In this document: in pieces, positions 34,186-42,279 of the stretch | Position numbering within the stretch: the first letter of the stretch is position 1 | How the letters are laid out: each line of letters begins with the position of its first letter | Assembly: GCA_947598205.1 (NCBI GenBank) | Contig: CANQFB010000007.1 | Location: 1-64,000 of the forward strand | From: an uncultured Clostridia bacterium | GTDB lineage: Bacteria; Bacillota; Clostridia; Christensenellales; Borkfalkiaceae | Length of the DNA: 64,000 bases | Direction of reading: 5' to 3' | Program-made: the position numbers and the translations under genes | The notes under the pieces: generated by a model | Told to the model about the DNA's origin: nothing | What the model saw: only the letters and a program-made list of their open reading frames with translations | Databases searched by the model: none

Positions 34186-36448
34186 ATGCCGCCTTGGTGA
34201 GTTTGACGGCGACGACCGTCATGTCGTCTTCGGCGGCGCCGCCATAGCGGGAGAGCGCGTCCTTCAGAATCTCTTCGGCGAAGGACTGCGGGTTGAGGGG
34301 GTGCATGCGCGCAAGATAGGCACACAGTTCCGAGGAAGAGCCGAACGCCGTCGTGATTCCGTCGCTCATGAACACCAAAAAGTCGTCTTCCTTGAGCTCC
34401 ACGCGCAGGACCGCGGGGTGCACCGCCTCCAAAGCCCCCATGGGAAGGGATTCCCCCTCCAAAACCTGCAACGTCTCCCCCGAGAGGACGAATCCGACGG
34501 GCGAGCCGATCTTCACGACGTCTGCGATGCCCGTATCGAGGTTGACGGCGGCGAGGTCCAAACAGGAGAAGGTCTCCTCGCTCGAAAAGGCGATGAGGCT
34601 GTTCACGGTGCCGAGCACCGTCTCCGATGGCATCTTGGCCTTATAGAAGCTCTCGAGGAGGGAAAGCGTCTCATCGGAGACGTCGTGCGCCGCCTCGCCG
34701 CTCCCCATGCCGTCGGATAGGGCGACGATGAACCGCCTCTCGTCGATCTTGAGAATGGAGTGGGTATCCCCGCTCGCCCGTTCGCCCTCCTTGGGGCGGG
34801 AAGCGACGCCGAACGCCGCATCGAAGCGGGGCTTTTTCTTGAAGATGAAACAGGCGCGGTCGGCCGTTAAAGGGATCTTCTCGGAGAGAGCGAAGGGGAC
34901 GCCGAGCGCCTTGGAACAAAGTTCGGCGATGCGCCTTCCGGGGATCTTGCTCTCGAGGGTGACGGAGAGGGTCTTTTCGGCGCCCTCCCCATAGAGAAAG
35001 ATCTCCGCGCTCATGATCCCCTCCTTGGCGAGGGCGGAGGAGATGATATTTTCCTCATCGGAGAAGACGAATTCCTCGCTCTCCGCAAGGGCGATGTCCC
35101 GCAAGATCTCGCTCACGCCGTGCGCCTGCCGCGCGAGAAGCAGTCTTCCCTCCCGCGCCCGCTCGAGGTCGGCCGCCACGCGGCCGTATTCGGCGAGCAG
35201 TTTGTTGAGGGCGAAGAGGAGACCCGCGGAATTGGGGCACATCTTGGAGAGCTCGACGGGCAGGTCGATGAGGTTGACCCTTCCCTTCGCCATGCCCACG
35301 GCGATGAGCTTATCGAGATTTTCAGAGAGGCGGGCGTTCTCGCATGCCCTGCGGTCGGGACAGCCGTCGCAGAGCGTCTTCTGGAGCTTGCTTTTGAGCT
35401 TCGGGGCGGAATTCTCGGCGGGGCTCTCCTTGGCGAAGGCCGTCTCGATCTCGCGGAAGAGGGAGCTCACCTCATAGAGCTGTTCCCCCACGGCCCGCCT
35501 GCTCCTGTTGAGCGCGATGCGGGGGAGGGTGCGTTCGCGGTAGAAGAGGAGGGCCTTTTTGGCCCGCGCAAGGATCTTTTCGGGAATGGCGCAGAGGATG
35601 ACGGCGGGAACGGCGCAGGCGAGGAGCGTGAGGACAATCTCGACCGCGCTTCTTGCGAAGAGGCCCTCGAGATACATGGCCGCGGGGAACATGGCGAGGA
35701 GCGCGCAGGCGACGGCGATCCTCCCGTAGGGGGCGCAGAGCACCATTCCCGAGGCGAAGAGGGCGTAGTAGGCGAGGGGGACGAGGCTCCCCGTCGCGGC
35801 GCAGAGGGGGAAGGAGAGGACGACCGCGAAGGGCACGGCGGGGGAGCTTTTCAAAAGCACGACGGCAAGAAGCAGGGCGGCAAGCGAGACGAGGTAGAAA
35901 AATTCCGCCCCGAGCGAAAACAGGGCACCCATGCCCGTAAACAGCCACATCAAACTGATCTCTGCGAGCTCCCCCGCAGTAAGTTTACAGCGGAAGACGC
36001 GCCGCAAAAGCGCCCCGAGCCCTCCTTCAAAGAGAAGGGAGACGGCGGCGACGAGCACGCCGAGGATGAGCTTTTGCAGGGGGGGCGAGATGGGAAGGAG
36101 CGCATACCCCGCATGGGGAAAGAGAAAGATGAAGGGAAGTTGCGCCGCGAGGGCATACACGAGGCGTTCCCAGCCGAATTTGCGGCGGAAACGGCGGTAG
36201 AGACAGGCGATGGCGAGCAGAAAGGCCGCCTGCGCAAGGGCGGAAAGGAAGGCGTAGAGGCTCAGGCTCACCGCAGACGCGGCGACATATTCCCCGCATA
36301 AGAGAAAGGGGTCGAGGCCGCATGCGATCCCCGCAAAGAGGAGGGCGAAGGAAAGGGGTTCGCGGCAGGGCAGGGCAAAGTTCAGAAGCGCCATGGCGGC
36401 GGCGGTCAGAAGGTAGGTGACGATCGTCTTTGCTCGGACGCGTTTCAT
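34184..36448 (-). CDS. spoIIE: Stage II sporulation protein E, PP2C-type phosphatase
   Basis: The 754-aa protein has an N-terminal membrane domain of about ten helices (residues about 7-290) and a central region with a Cys cluster LCDGCPDRRACENA (about 355-370). The C-terminal PPM/PP2C domain is at about 540-750: RRFIVALSDGMGSGEAAHDVS gives the metal-binding Asp, DVVKIGSPVGFVLSG follows, then DFLVFMSDGITTAFG and EDDMTVVAVKL. SpoIIE dephosphorylates SpoIIAA to free sigma-F in the forespore and acts at the polar septum. Length is close to Bacillus SpoIIE (827). The ATG at 36448 follows GGGAG. It is a key marker that this organism has a sporulation programme. Confidence 0.92.
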   Translation of the reverse strand: MKRVRAKTIVTYLLTAAAMALLNFALPCREPLSFALLFAGIACGLDPFLLCGEYVAASAVSLSLYAFLSALAQAAFLLAIACLYRRFRRKFGWERLVYALAAQLPFIFLFPHAGYALLPISPPLQKLILGVLVAAVSLLFEGGLGALLRRVFRCKLTAGELAEISLMWLFTGMGALFSLGAEFFYLVSLAALLLAVVLLKSSPAVPFAVVLSFPLCAATGSLVPLAYYALFASGMVLCAPYGRIAVACALLAMFPAAMYLEGLFARSAVEIVLTLLACAVPAVILCAIPEKILARAKKALLFYRERTLPRIALNRSRRAVGEQLYEVSSLFREIETAFAKESPAENSAPKLKSKLQKTLCDGCPDRRACENARLSENLDKLIAVGMAKGRVNLIDLPVELSKMCPNSAGLLFALNKLLAEYGRVAADLERAREGRLLLARQAHGVSEILRDIALAESEEFVFSDEENIISSALAKEGIMSAEIFLYGEGAEKTLSVTLESKIPGRRIAELCSKALGVPFALSEKIPLTADRACFIFKKKPRFDAAFGVASRPKEGERASGDTHSILKIDERRFIVALSDGMGSGEAAHDVSDETLSLLESFYKAKMPSETVLGTVNSLIAFSSEETFSCLDLAAVNLDTGIADVVKIGSPVGFVLSGETLQVLEGESLPMGALEAVHPAVLRVELKEDDFLVFMSDGITTAFGSSSELCAYLARMHPLNPQSFAEEILKDALSRYGGAAEDDMTVVAVKLTKAA

Positions 36449-36477
36449 AAAGATCTCCCAAAAGAGGACTTTCTGCC

Positions 36478-36533
36478 ATTATAGGGCATATATCATCACA
36501 AAACGGAGGGGATAGGGTCTTTATTTGTCGAGA
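36478..36533 (-). promoter_or_regulatory. spoIIE promoter region with a candidate Spo0A box
   Basis: A perfect TATAAT lies at 36478-36483 on the minus strand with no recognisable -35 at 17 bp. About 40 bp further upstream, TTTGTCGAGA (36524-36533, read on the plus strand) matches the Spo0A box TTTGTCGAAA at all but one position. spoIIE is Spo0A-activated in Bacillus, where the -35 is also improperly placed. Confidence 0.5.
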
Positions 36534-36640
36534 TTTTTACATTCTACCCACAGTAGAGAGAATATTTTTCGGGTGGAATTCCCAAAATCCGAGGTGGACA
36601 TCTGCATGTTGAAAGTAGGGCGGGGAGGAGAGGAAATAGG

Positions 36641-36669
36641 TTGTCTTTTCTTCGCCGTCCCTTTAGAAT
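36641..36669 (+). promoter_or_regulatory. Promoter of the hemolysin III gene
   Basis: TTGTCT (36641-36646), 17 bp, TAGAAT (36664-36669). Confidence 0.6.
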
Positions 36670-36691
36670 GGGAAAAAACGGGAGGTTTTCT

Positions 36692-37357
36692 ATGCAACAA
36701 GCGGCCATCACACTCAATCGGCGGAAGGCGCCCTGCTATACGAAGGGGGAGGAGATCTTCAACGCCGTATCGCATATTGTGGGCGGGGCGTTCGGGATCG
36801 TCGCGTGGCTCGTGCTCGCCCTGCGCGCAAAGGGGGCGAGAAGCGAACTCGCCGTCGCCGCGTTCGGCTTCGGCATCATCCTTCTCTATACGATGAGCGC
36901 GCTCTACCACTTTCTGCCCGCGGGAAGGGGAAAGCGCGTCTTCAGGATATTCGACCACTGCACCATCTTTCTCCTCATCGCGGGCACTTACACCCCATAT
37001 TGCCTGATTCCCCTCTATGGGACGGCGGTGGGGAAGGCCGTCCTCATCGCGCAGTGGGCGTGCGCCGCGGCGGGCGTCACGATGAACGCCATCCGCATGG
37101 AAAATAAGGTCGTGAAGGGCATCTCCATGGCGCTCTACGTCGTGATGGGGTGGATGGCTCTCGTCTTTCTGCCCGCCCTTTTGCCCCGCGTCTCCGCGGC
37201 ATGCTTCTGGCTTCTTCTTGCGGGAGGGGTCGCCTATACCGCGGGCATCGCGTTCTTCGCCTTCGGGAAGAAGGTCCGCTATTTCCACTCCGTGTGGCAT
37301 CTCTTCGTCCTCCTCGGCACGGCCCTTCAATTCGCGAGCATTTTGCTCATGATCTGA
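36692..37357 (+). CDS. Hemolysin III family (PAQR) membrane protein
   Basis: The 221-aa protein has seven predicted helices and the PAQR/hemolysin III signature residues: Ser and His in YTMSALYHFLPAGRG (about 63-77), Asp and His in RIFDHCTIFLLIAGTYTP (about 82), and His pair in VRYFHSVWHLFVLLG (about 195-209). These conserved polar residues probably form a zinc site as in adiponectin receptors; the bacterial function, possibly ceramidase-like or membrane homeostasis, is not settled. The ATG at 36692 has GGGAGGTTTTCT upstream. Confidence 0.9.
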   Translation: MQQAAITLNRRKAPCYTKGEEIFNAVSHIVGGAFGIVAWLVLALRAKGARSELAVAAFGFGIILLYTMSALYHFLPAGRGKRVFRIFDHCTIFLLIAGTYTPYCLIPLYGTAVGKAVLIAQWACAAAGVTMNAIRMENKVVKGISMALYVVMGWMALVFLPALLPRVSAACFWLLLAGGVAYTAGIAFFAFGKKVRYFHSVWHLFVLLGTALQFASILLMI

Positions 37358-37404
37358 TCGGAAAAAGGCAGGGCCGCCCGCCGCGAGGGCGGGATGCGAT
37401 AGCG

Positions 37405-37440
37405 AAAAGGACAACGAAAAATTCGTTGTCCTTTTCTCAT
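37405..37440 (+). terminator. Terminator of the hemolysin III gene
   Basis: A 14-bp perfect stem AAAAGGACAACGAA/TTCGTTGTCCTTTT (37405-37418/37422-37435) ends with CTTTTCTC. Confidence 0.8.
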
Positions 37441-37457
37441 AATCGTGCGAGCGATCG

Positions 37458-37722
37458 TTTGGCGACGGTCGTAATTCCTATATATTGAATTTGAAATATA
37501 TAGATTTTCGCAAGATTTTTTCTTAAAAAAATTCAATTTGACAAATCCACCCATTTTGTGATATACTGAATATGCCAAACAATCATGAAAGTCCTTTGCG
37601 GGAGCACGGGCTTTTTATTTGCATGACACATACTACCCTTGTACGAATTTGGCAGGACTGCAAATTCCAGTGACGAGGGTAGGATCATTCCGTGCTTCAT
37701 CATGATTGTTTGGCGACGATCG
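37458..37722. repeat. Two copies of GTTTGGCGACGnTCG flanking the structured RNA promoter
   Basis: GTTTGGCGACGGTCG (37458-37472) and GTTTGGCGACGATCG (37708-37722) differ at one base. The second copy contains the end of the closing stem of the RNA described next. AT-rich DNA with a CTATATATT/AAATATATAG hairpin (about 37487-37503) lies between them. Confidence 0.6.
37538..37567 (+). promoter_or_regulatory. Promoter of the structured RNA / accessory operon
   Basis: TTGACA (37538-37543), 18 bp, TATACT (37562-37567). Predicted +1 near 37574, exactly at the first base of a long stem. Confidence 0.75.
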
Positions 37723-37770
37723 GAGTTTGCGTTTTGTAGCGCGTCGGCTTTGGTCGGCGCACTTTTTTAT
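37574..37770 (+). ncRNA. Structured RNA (long nested hairpin with own promoter and terminator), family unknown
   Basis: A 15-bp perfect closing stem joins GCCAAACAATCATGA (37574-37588) and TCATGATTGTTTGGC (37700-37714). Nested inside are AGCACGG/CCGTGCT, CTACCCT/AGGGTAG and GAATTTG/CAAATTC in proper order. The apical loop GGACT could pair with AGTCC near the 5' end as a pseudoknot. GCGC-CGGC-TTTG-GTCG-GCGC followed by ACTTTTTTATTT (about 37741-37775) is a terminator. Total length about 195 nt. It could be a free small RNA (6S-like in size and rod shape) or a leader controlling the next two genes. I do not recognise a known riboswitch. Confidence 0.65.
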
Positions 37771-37784
37771 TTAAGGAGCAAAAT

Positions 37785-38840
37785 ATGTTCAGAGAGTACC
37801 AAGACGTCCGCATTAAGAGGAATTTGAAATATGTGAAGAGGCTTTCTTTGGTCGCGCTTATTTTATGTACCCTTTGTATATATACATATCTTTTTTGGAA
37901 ATGGTATTTGTATGAGGGGATGATTTCAAATCCGCAGAACCTTTCATTGCCTTATATCTGTAATTTTTGGGGCGGAGAGGAATTTTGGAGAGACACTCTG
38001 GACCCGTATAAAACGGCAGATTTGGCGAAGGAGATAATCTGGGACTTTATCTATTGTTTGGGATATTTTGAGCTTGCAATTTTTACTTATTTCTTTTCAA
38101 AAAATTTCGCACAAAAGCCCTTTGTATGGAGGAGGAAGCTCCAAAGCCAAGTGCGTTTTGCGTCAAATGATGAAATGAAAGAAAGTTATAAAGAATCAAG
38201 TCAAAATAATGATGTTACGCGTATTAAGCTTTATATCATTGTCAATTTTATTCCCGTTGCAGTATTCGTTGTAATGATTTTTGCATGTCTGATCGCGCTC
38301 ATGGCGGGAACGTACGGAACGATTTCCGACGGTGTAAGATCGGTTTCTTATCATCTCGGAGGCATGCTTCTCTCCCATCTCTTTCTTATTATTTCAAGCG
38401 GGTTTCTCATCCAAAACTGTGTTCTTATCAAGCGGGAATGGAAAACAAACCCGCCCCCGTTTTTGCTTGAAAAACAACAACAAGCGGCAGAGGAACGGCA
38501 GAAAGAGGAAGAGGAGGCCCAAAAGCAAAAACAAGAACGGGACACCGTAGCTTGCAAAGCGCTCCTTGAGGAGTGCGGCATGCAGTTTTTCATCGAATAC
38601 TACCCGCAGATCAAGCGGCTTCCTATCCCCGACATCAACGTGTCCGACCACTACTTTCCCGAGCGGCAAGTGCGCCTTTCCGCCGCGAAAAAAATTGTCG
38701 ATTCGGGGCTGACGGAATGTGCGTTGCACTATATTACCGAGACGTTCGGCGATGTCTTTTCGGGCGAAATCATCGAGCAGGCGAAAACCATTTTGAACGA
38801 AATAGAAAATAAAAAAGGAGAACAAAATGAAAACAATTAA
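37785..38840 (+). CDS. Unknown membrane protein with coiled-coil and C-terminal domain
   Basis: The 351-aa protein has about four membrane helices (about 22-42, 85-105, 150-175, 195-215). A Gln/Glu/Lys-rich coiled coil (EKQQQAAEERQKEEEEAQKQKQERD, about 226-250) precedes a soluble tail (about 255-340). No family is recognised. The ATG at 37785 follows TTAAGGAGCAAAAT. Base composition is clearly more AT-rich than its neighbours, pointing to horizontal origin. It overlaps the next gene by 14 bp and lies directly after the structured RNA, so these three probably form one accessory unit. Confidence 0.75.
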   Translation: MFREYQDVRIKRNLKYVKRLSLVALILCTLCIYTYLFWKWYLYEGMISNPQNLSLPYICNFWGGEEFWRDTLDPYKTADLAKEIIWDFIYCLGYFELAIFTYFFSKNFAQKPFVWRRKLQSQVRFASNDEMKESYKESSQNNDVTRIKLYIIVNFIPVAVFVVMIFACLIALMAGTYGTISDGVRSVSYHLGGMLLSHLFLIISSGFLIQNCVLIKREWKTNPPPFLLEKQQQAAEERQKEEEEAQKQKQERDTVACKALLEECGMQFFIEYYPQIKRLPIPDINVSDHYFPERQVRLSAAKKIVDSGLTECALHYITETFGDVFSGEIIEQAKTILNEIENKKGEQNENN

Positions 38841-39210
38841 AGCAGGCGACATAATTTACGTCAAGACCAATGCGGAACTTTTGAATATCTTGCTTGGCAA
38901 GCATTTTAAGGCATTTATGAAATCTTACATCTCTTTGGGTGTCGGCGAAATGCTTTGGATGCCGAGATTGGACGGCGTCGTCCGCTCGGGTTGGAAGAAT
39001 ATGATGCAAAACGGACAAATCATCGAAGAATATGTGGGCGGTCTCCCGTACCCGAGCAACATCAATTCGGGGCTTGAAATGCGTAGAAGAGCTGTATTTG
39101 AAAAATTCGATCAAAGGTATTTCATCTTCCGCGGCGTTTTCGAGCTCACCCCGAATTTTACCTTAACGCGCCGTATTTTGCGACCGATCAAAGACGAGAT
39201 CTTTTTATGA
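38827..39210 (+). CDS. Small protein of unknown function
   Basis: The 127-aa protein starts MKTIKAGDIIYVKTNAELL and ends GVFELTPNFTLTRRILRPIKDEIFL. It has no signal or membrane helix and mixes strands and helices with several conserved-looking aromatic and basic residues. I do not recognise the family. The ATG at 38827 overlaps the previous gene and has a good AAAAGGAG. Low GC like its partner. Together with the upstream membrane protein it may form a two-component accessory or defence-like system; that is inference from position only. Confidence 0.7.
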   Translation: MKTIKAGDIIYVKTNAELLNILLGKHFKAFMKSYISLGVGEMLWMPRLDGVVRSGWKNMMQNGQIIEEYVGGLPYPSNINSGLEMRRRAVFEKFDQRYFIFRGVFELTPNFTLTRRILRPIKDEIFL

Positions 39211-39304
39211 CCCCCGCAGGGACACACCGCTTATGCAATCGGCGGATCGTGCTATCTTTCATTTCGATATAGCTCCAAGGGAGACAAAGATCTTCCTTGT
39301 TTTT

Positions 39305-39345
39305 CCCTGCGCCGCCCGCCGCACTTTGCGGCGGGCGGCGCAGGG
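39305..39345. other. 19-bp perfect GC-rich hairpin
   Basis: CCCTGCGCCGCCCGCCGCA (39305-39323) and its exact reverse complement (39327-39345), loop CTT. No T-tract follows on either strand, so it is not a standard terminator. It marks the right edge of the low-GC island. Confidence 0.75.
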
Positions 39346-39362
39346 AATTCATAAGAAATTTC

Positions 39363-39391
39363 TTGTAAAAATTTTACGGATATGATAGAAT
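39363..39391 (+). promoter_or_regulatory. Promoter of tex
   Basis: TTGTAA (39363-39368), 17 bp, TAGAAT (39386-39391). Confidence 0.65.
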
Positions 39392-39431
39392 AGAGCCATT
39401 CCCGCAAGAGACGGGGATCTTAAGGAGAACC

Positions 39432-41612
39432 ATGCAAAACATCGTTAAAATTCTGGCGGCGGAGCTCGGCAAGCGCGAAGAGCATGTGCAGAACGTCGTG
39501 ACCCTTCTCGACGAGGGCAATACCGTCCCCTTCATCGCAAGATACCGCAAAGAGATGCACGGCGGTATGGACGACCAGGCCATCCGCGCCCTCGCCGACC
39601 GACTTCAATACCTGCGCAACCTCGATGCGCGCAGGGAGGAAGTGAAGAGATCCATCGAGGGGCAGGGGAAACTCACCGAGGAGCTGGCGGCGGCCATCGA
39701 TGGCGCGTCGACGCTCGCCGAAGTGGAAGACCTCTACCGCCCCTATAAGCAGAAGAGGCGCACCCGCGCCACGATCGCGCGGGAGAGGGGGCTCGAACCC
39801 CTCGCCGATCTCCTCTTTGCGCAGGAGGCCGATTGCCCCGTTCCCGTAGAGGAGGCGCAAAAGTACATCGACCCCGAAAAGGGGGTCATGACGGCCGAAG
39901 ACGCGCTCGCGGGGGCGAGCGACATCGTGGCCGAACAGATCTCGGATAACGCCGAAGTGCGGAAGGCCCTCCGTAACTTCTTCGTAAAATATGCAAACGT
40001 CGTCACGGAGGCCGCCAAGAAAGACCCCGAGGATACCGTCTACCGCAATTACTATCGGTTTACCTCGCCCGTCTGCAAGGTGGCGGGGCACCAGGTGCTC
40101 GCCTTCAACCGCGGAGAGCGGGAGGAAGTTCTGAATGTCTCCATCGAGCTCGACAGAGAGGTCGCCTTGGGACTTGTGACGCGGCGGGTGGTGAAGAAGC
40201 CCGCATGCAATTCCACCGCCTTCGTCGAGGCGGCGGCGGGCGACGCCTACGACCGCCTCATCTTTCCCTCCGTCGAACGCGAGATCCGCTCCATGCTGAC
40301 GGATGCCGCGAACGAGGGCGCGATCGGGCAGTTTGCCCTCAACTTGAAGCCCCTCCTCATGCAACCGCCCGTGAAGGGCTTCGTCACGATGGGGCTCGAC
40401 CCCGGCTACCGCATGGGCTGTAAGGTGGCCGTCGTCGACGGGACGGGGAAGGTGCTCGATACGGCAGTCGTCTACCCGACCTACGGCGAGCGGCAAAAGA
40501 AAGAGTGCATCGAAAAACTCTCTGCGCTCATCAAAAAACACAAGGTGAAACATATTGCCATCGGAAACGGCACGGCGAGCCGCGAGACCGAGCAGATGAC
40601 GGTGGAACTCATCGCCTCTCTCGGACATGGTGCGGGCGTTTCGTATATGATCGTGAGCGAAGCGGGGGCTTCCGTCTATTCCGCCTCCCCCCTCGCCGCA
40701 AAGGAATTCCCCGAATACGACGTCAATCTCCGCTCCGCCGTCTCCATCGCAAGGAGGCTTCAAGACCCCTTGGCCGAGCTCGTCAAGATCGACCCCAAGG
40801 CCATCGGCGTGGGGCAGTACCAGCACGATATGCCCGAAAAGCGCCTCTCCGAAGCGCTCGACGCCGTCGTGGAGGACTGCGTGAACGCGGTGGGGGTGGA
40901 CGTGAACACCGCCTCCGCGCCCCTTCTTGCCCGCGTGGCGGGGCTCAATGCGGGCGTCGCGGCGAACATCGTCAAATACCGTGAGGAAAACGGCTCGTTC
41001 ACTTCGAGGAGGCAGATCCTGAAGGTGAAGGGGCTCGGCGAAAAGGCCTTCGAGCAATGTGCGGGCTTTTTGCGCGTGCCCGAGAGCCGCGAAGTGCTCG
41101 ATAACACCGCCGTGCACCCCGAGAGCTATGCGGCGGCTGAAAAACTTCTCTCCCTCTGCGGGCTCACCTCCGAAGATGTGCGCGCGGGCAGACTTTCGGG
41201 CCTGAGGGAGCGTATCAGGGCGCAGGGCGAGGCCAAGGCGGCCGAAACATGCGGCGTGGGCGTCCCCACCCTTTCCGACATCATCTCCGAACTCATGAAG
41301 CCGGGGCGCGACCCCCGCGACGAACTCCCGCCTCCTCTTTTGCGCACCGACGTGCTCGCGATCAAAGATCTGAAACCGGGCATGGAGCTCAAGGGCACGG
41401 TGCGCAACGTCATCGATTTCGGCGCATTCGTCGATATCGGGGTGCATCAGGACGGCCTCGTCCACATCTCCGAGATCGCCGACAGGTTCATCCGCCATCC
41501 CTCCGAGGTCCTCTCCGTGGGCGACGTCGTGACCGTCTGGGTGAAGGAGGTAGACGAGCGCAAGAGCAGGATCTCCCTCACGATGAAAAAACCGAAGCCT
41601 GTTACCGCGTAA
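39432..41612 (+). CDS. tex: Tex family S1 RNA-binding protein (transcription accessory protein)
   Basis: The 726-aa protein follows Tex domain order: N-terminal helical region (VVTLLDEGNTVPFIARYRKEMHGGMDD, EVEDLYRPYKQKRRTRATIARERGLEPL), YqgF/RNase H-like domain (GLDPGYRMGCKVAVVDGTGKVLDT, about 318), helix-hairpin-helix pair (NAGVAANIVKYREENGSFTSRRQILKVKGLGEKAF, about 507) and C-terminal S1 domain (GMELKGTVRNVIDFGAFVDIGVHQDGLVHISE, about 650). Tex binds nucleic acids and affects transcription and toxin or stress gene expression. Length is usual. The ATG at 39432 follows TTAAGGAGAACC. Monocistronic. Confidence 0.95.
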   Translation: MQNIVKILAAELGKREEHVQNVVTLLDEGNTVPFIARYRKEMHGGMDDQAIRALADRLQYLRNLDARREEVKRSIEGQGKLTEELAAAIDGASTLAEVEDLYRPYKQKRRTRATIARERGLEPLADLLFAQEADCPVPVEEAQKYIDPEKGVMTAEDALAGASDIVAEQISDNAEVRKALRNFFVKYANVVTEAAKKDPEDTVYRNYYRFTSPVCKVAGHQVLAFNRGEREEVLNVSIELDREVALGLVTRRVVKKPACNSTAFVEAAAGDAYDRLIFPSVEREIRSMLTDAANEGAIGQFALNLKPLLMQPPVKGFVTMGLDPGYRMGCKVAVVDGTGKVLDTAVVYPTYGERQKKECIEKLSALIKKHKVKHIAIGNGTASRETEQMTVELIASLGHGAGVSYMIVSEAGASVYSASPLAAKEFPEYDVNLRSAVSIARRLQDPLAELVKIDPKAIGVGQYQHDMPEKRLSEALDAVVEDCVNAVGVDVNTASAPLLARVAGLNAGVAANIVKYREENGSFTSRRQILKVKGLGEKAFEQCAGFLRVPESREVLDNTAVHPESYAAAEKLLSLCGLTSEDVRAGRLSGLRERIRAQGEAKAAETCGVGVPTLSDIISELMKPGRDPRDELPPPLLRTDVLAIKDLKPGMELKGTVRNVIDFGAFVDIGVHQDGLVHISEIADRFIRHPSEVLSVGDVVTVWVKEVDERKSRISLTMKKPKPVTA

Positions 41613-41624
41613 TGTTTAAGCCCT

Positions 41625-42130
41625 CCCCCTCGCATACGAGGGGGAGGGCGTCGCCTTGGCGAGAGATGGGGGAGTGCGTCATCCCGCCCCGCCCCGCGTC
41701 ATCCTGAGGAGCGAAGCGATCGAAGGATCCCGAACTACGAAGTCCGCCCGTTCACGCTGTCATCCCGAGCCGAAGGCGAGAGGATCCCCTTCATGAAAAC
41801 TCGGACTTCGTATCAGGGGATTCACTACTTCGCCTACGGCTCGTGCCGCCCTTTGACGACAATCAGAACGTGCGGGCGGGGCGGGCTTCGCCCTCGGAAT
41901 GACACGGCACACGGAGTATGCCATTCTGATTTCGTCATGCTGAACGCAGTTGAAGCATCACCTTATTTTATACTGCGGTGATGTTTCGGCAGGCTCAACA
42001 TGACGTTATTAAAACCCCTCTGTCAATCGCGGGGCTCGTGACATCTCCCCTTACAGGGGCGACATGTAGCAAGGGGGCAAGCGATGATCTCCCCTATAAG
42101 GGGCGACAAGTGAGGGTAGGGCTCTATCCT
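41625..42130. repeat. Long mosaic of palindromic intergenic repeats
   Basis: The 667-bp gap contains GTCATCCTGAGGAGCGAAGCG (about 41699), GTCATCCCGAGCCGAAGGCGAG (about 41759) and an ACTTCGCCTACGGCTCGTGCCG/GTGCGGGCGGGGC element (about 41828-41883; inverted at 61337-61375). The 71-bp palindromic element at 41934-42004 is the exact inverse of 8692-8762. No gene is seen. Confidence 0.85.
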
Positions 42131-42180
42131 CCGTATCGCCTTCAAAAACGTAAAAAATATTTCATTTTGTCATAAAAAAG

Positions 42181-42225
42181 AGTTACACGGTTGACAACGG
42201 CCGTGAAACAAGTTATACTGTAACT
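42181..42225 (+). promoter_or_regulatory. Promoter of the SDR-flavoprotein operon flanked by inverted repeats
   Basis: TTGACA (42191-42196), 17 bp, TATACT (42214-42219). AGTTAC (42181-42186) and GTAACT (42220-42225) form an inverted pair around the promoter. CACGG...CCGTG (42186-42190, 42201-42205) brackets the -35. A repressor site is plausible. Confidence 0.7.
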
Positions 42226-42279
42226 TGCAAGCCGAAGATCCGGTCTTGTCAGCATACGAAAAAAAAGAGAGTATCACCT

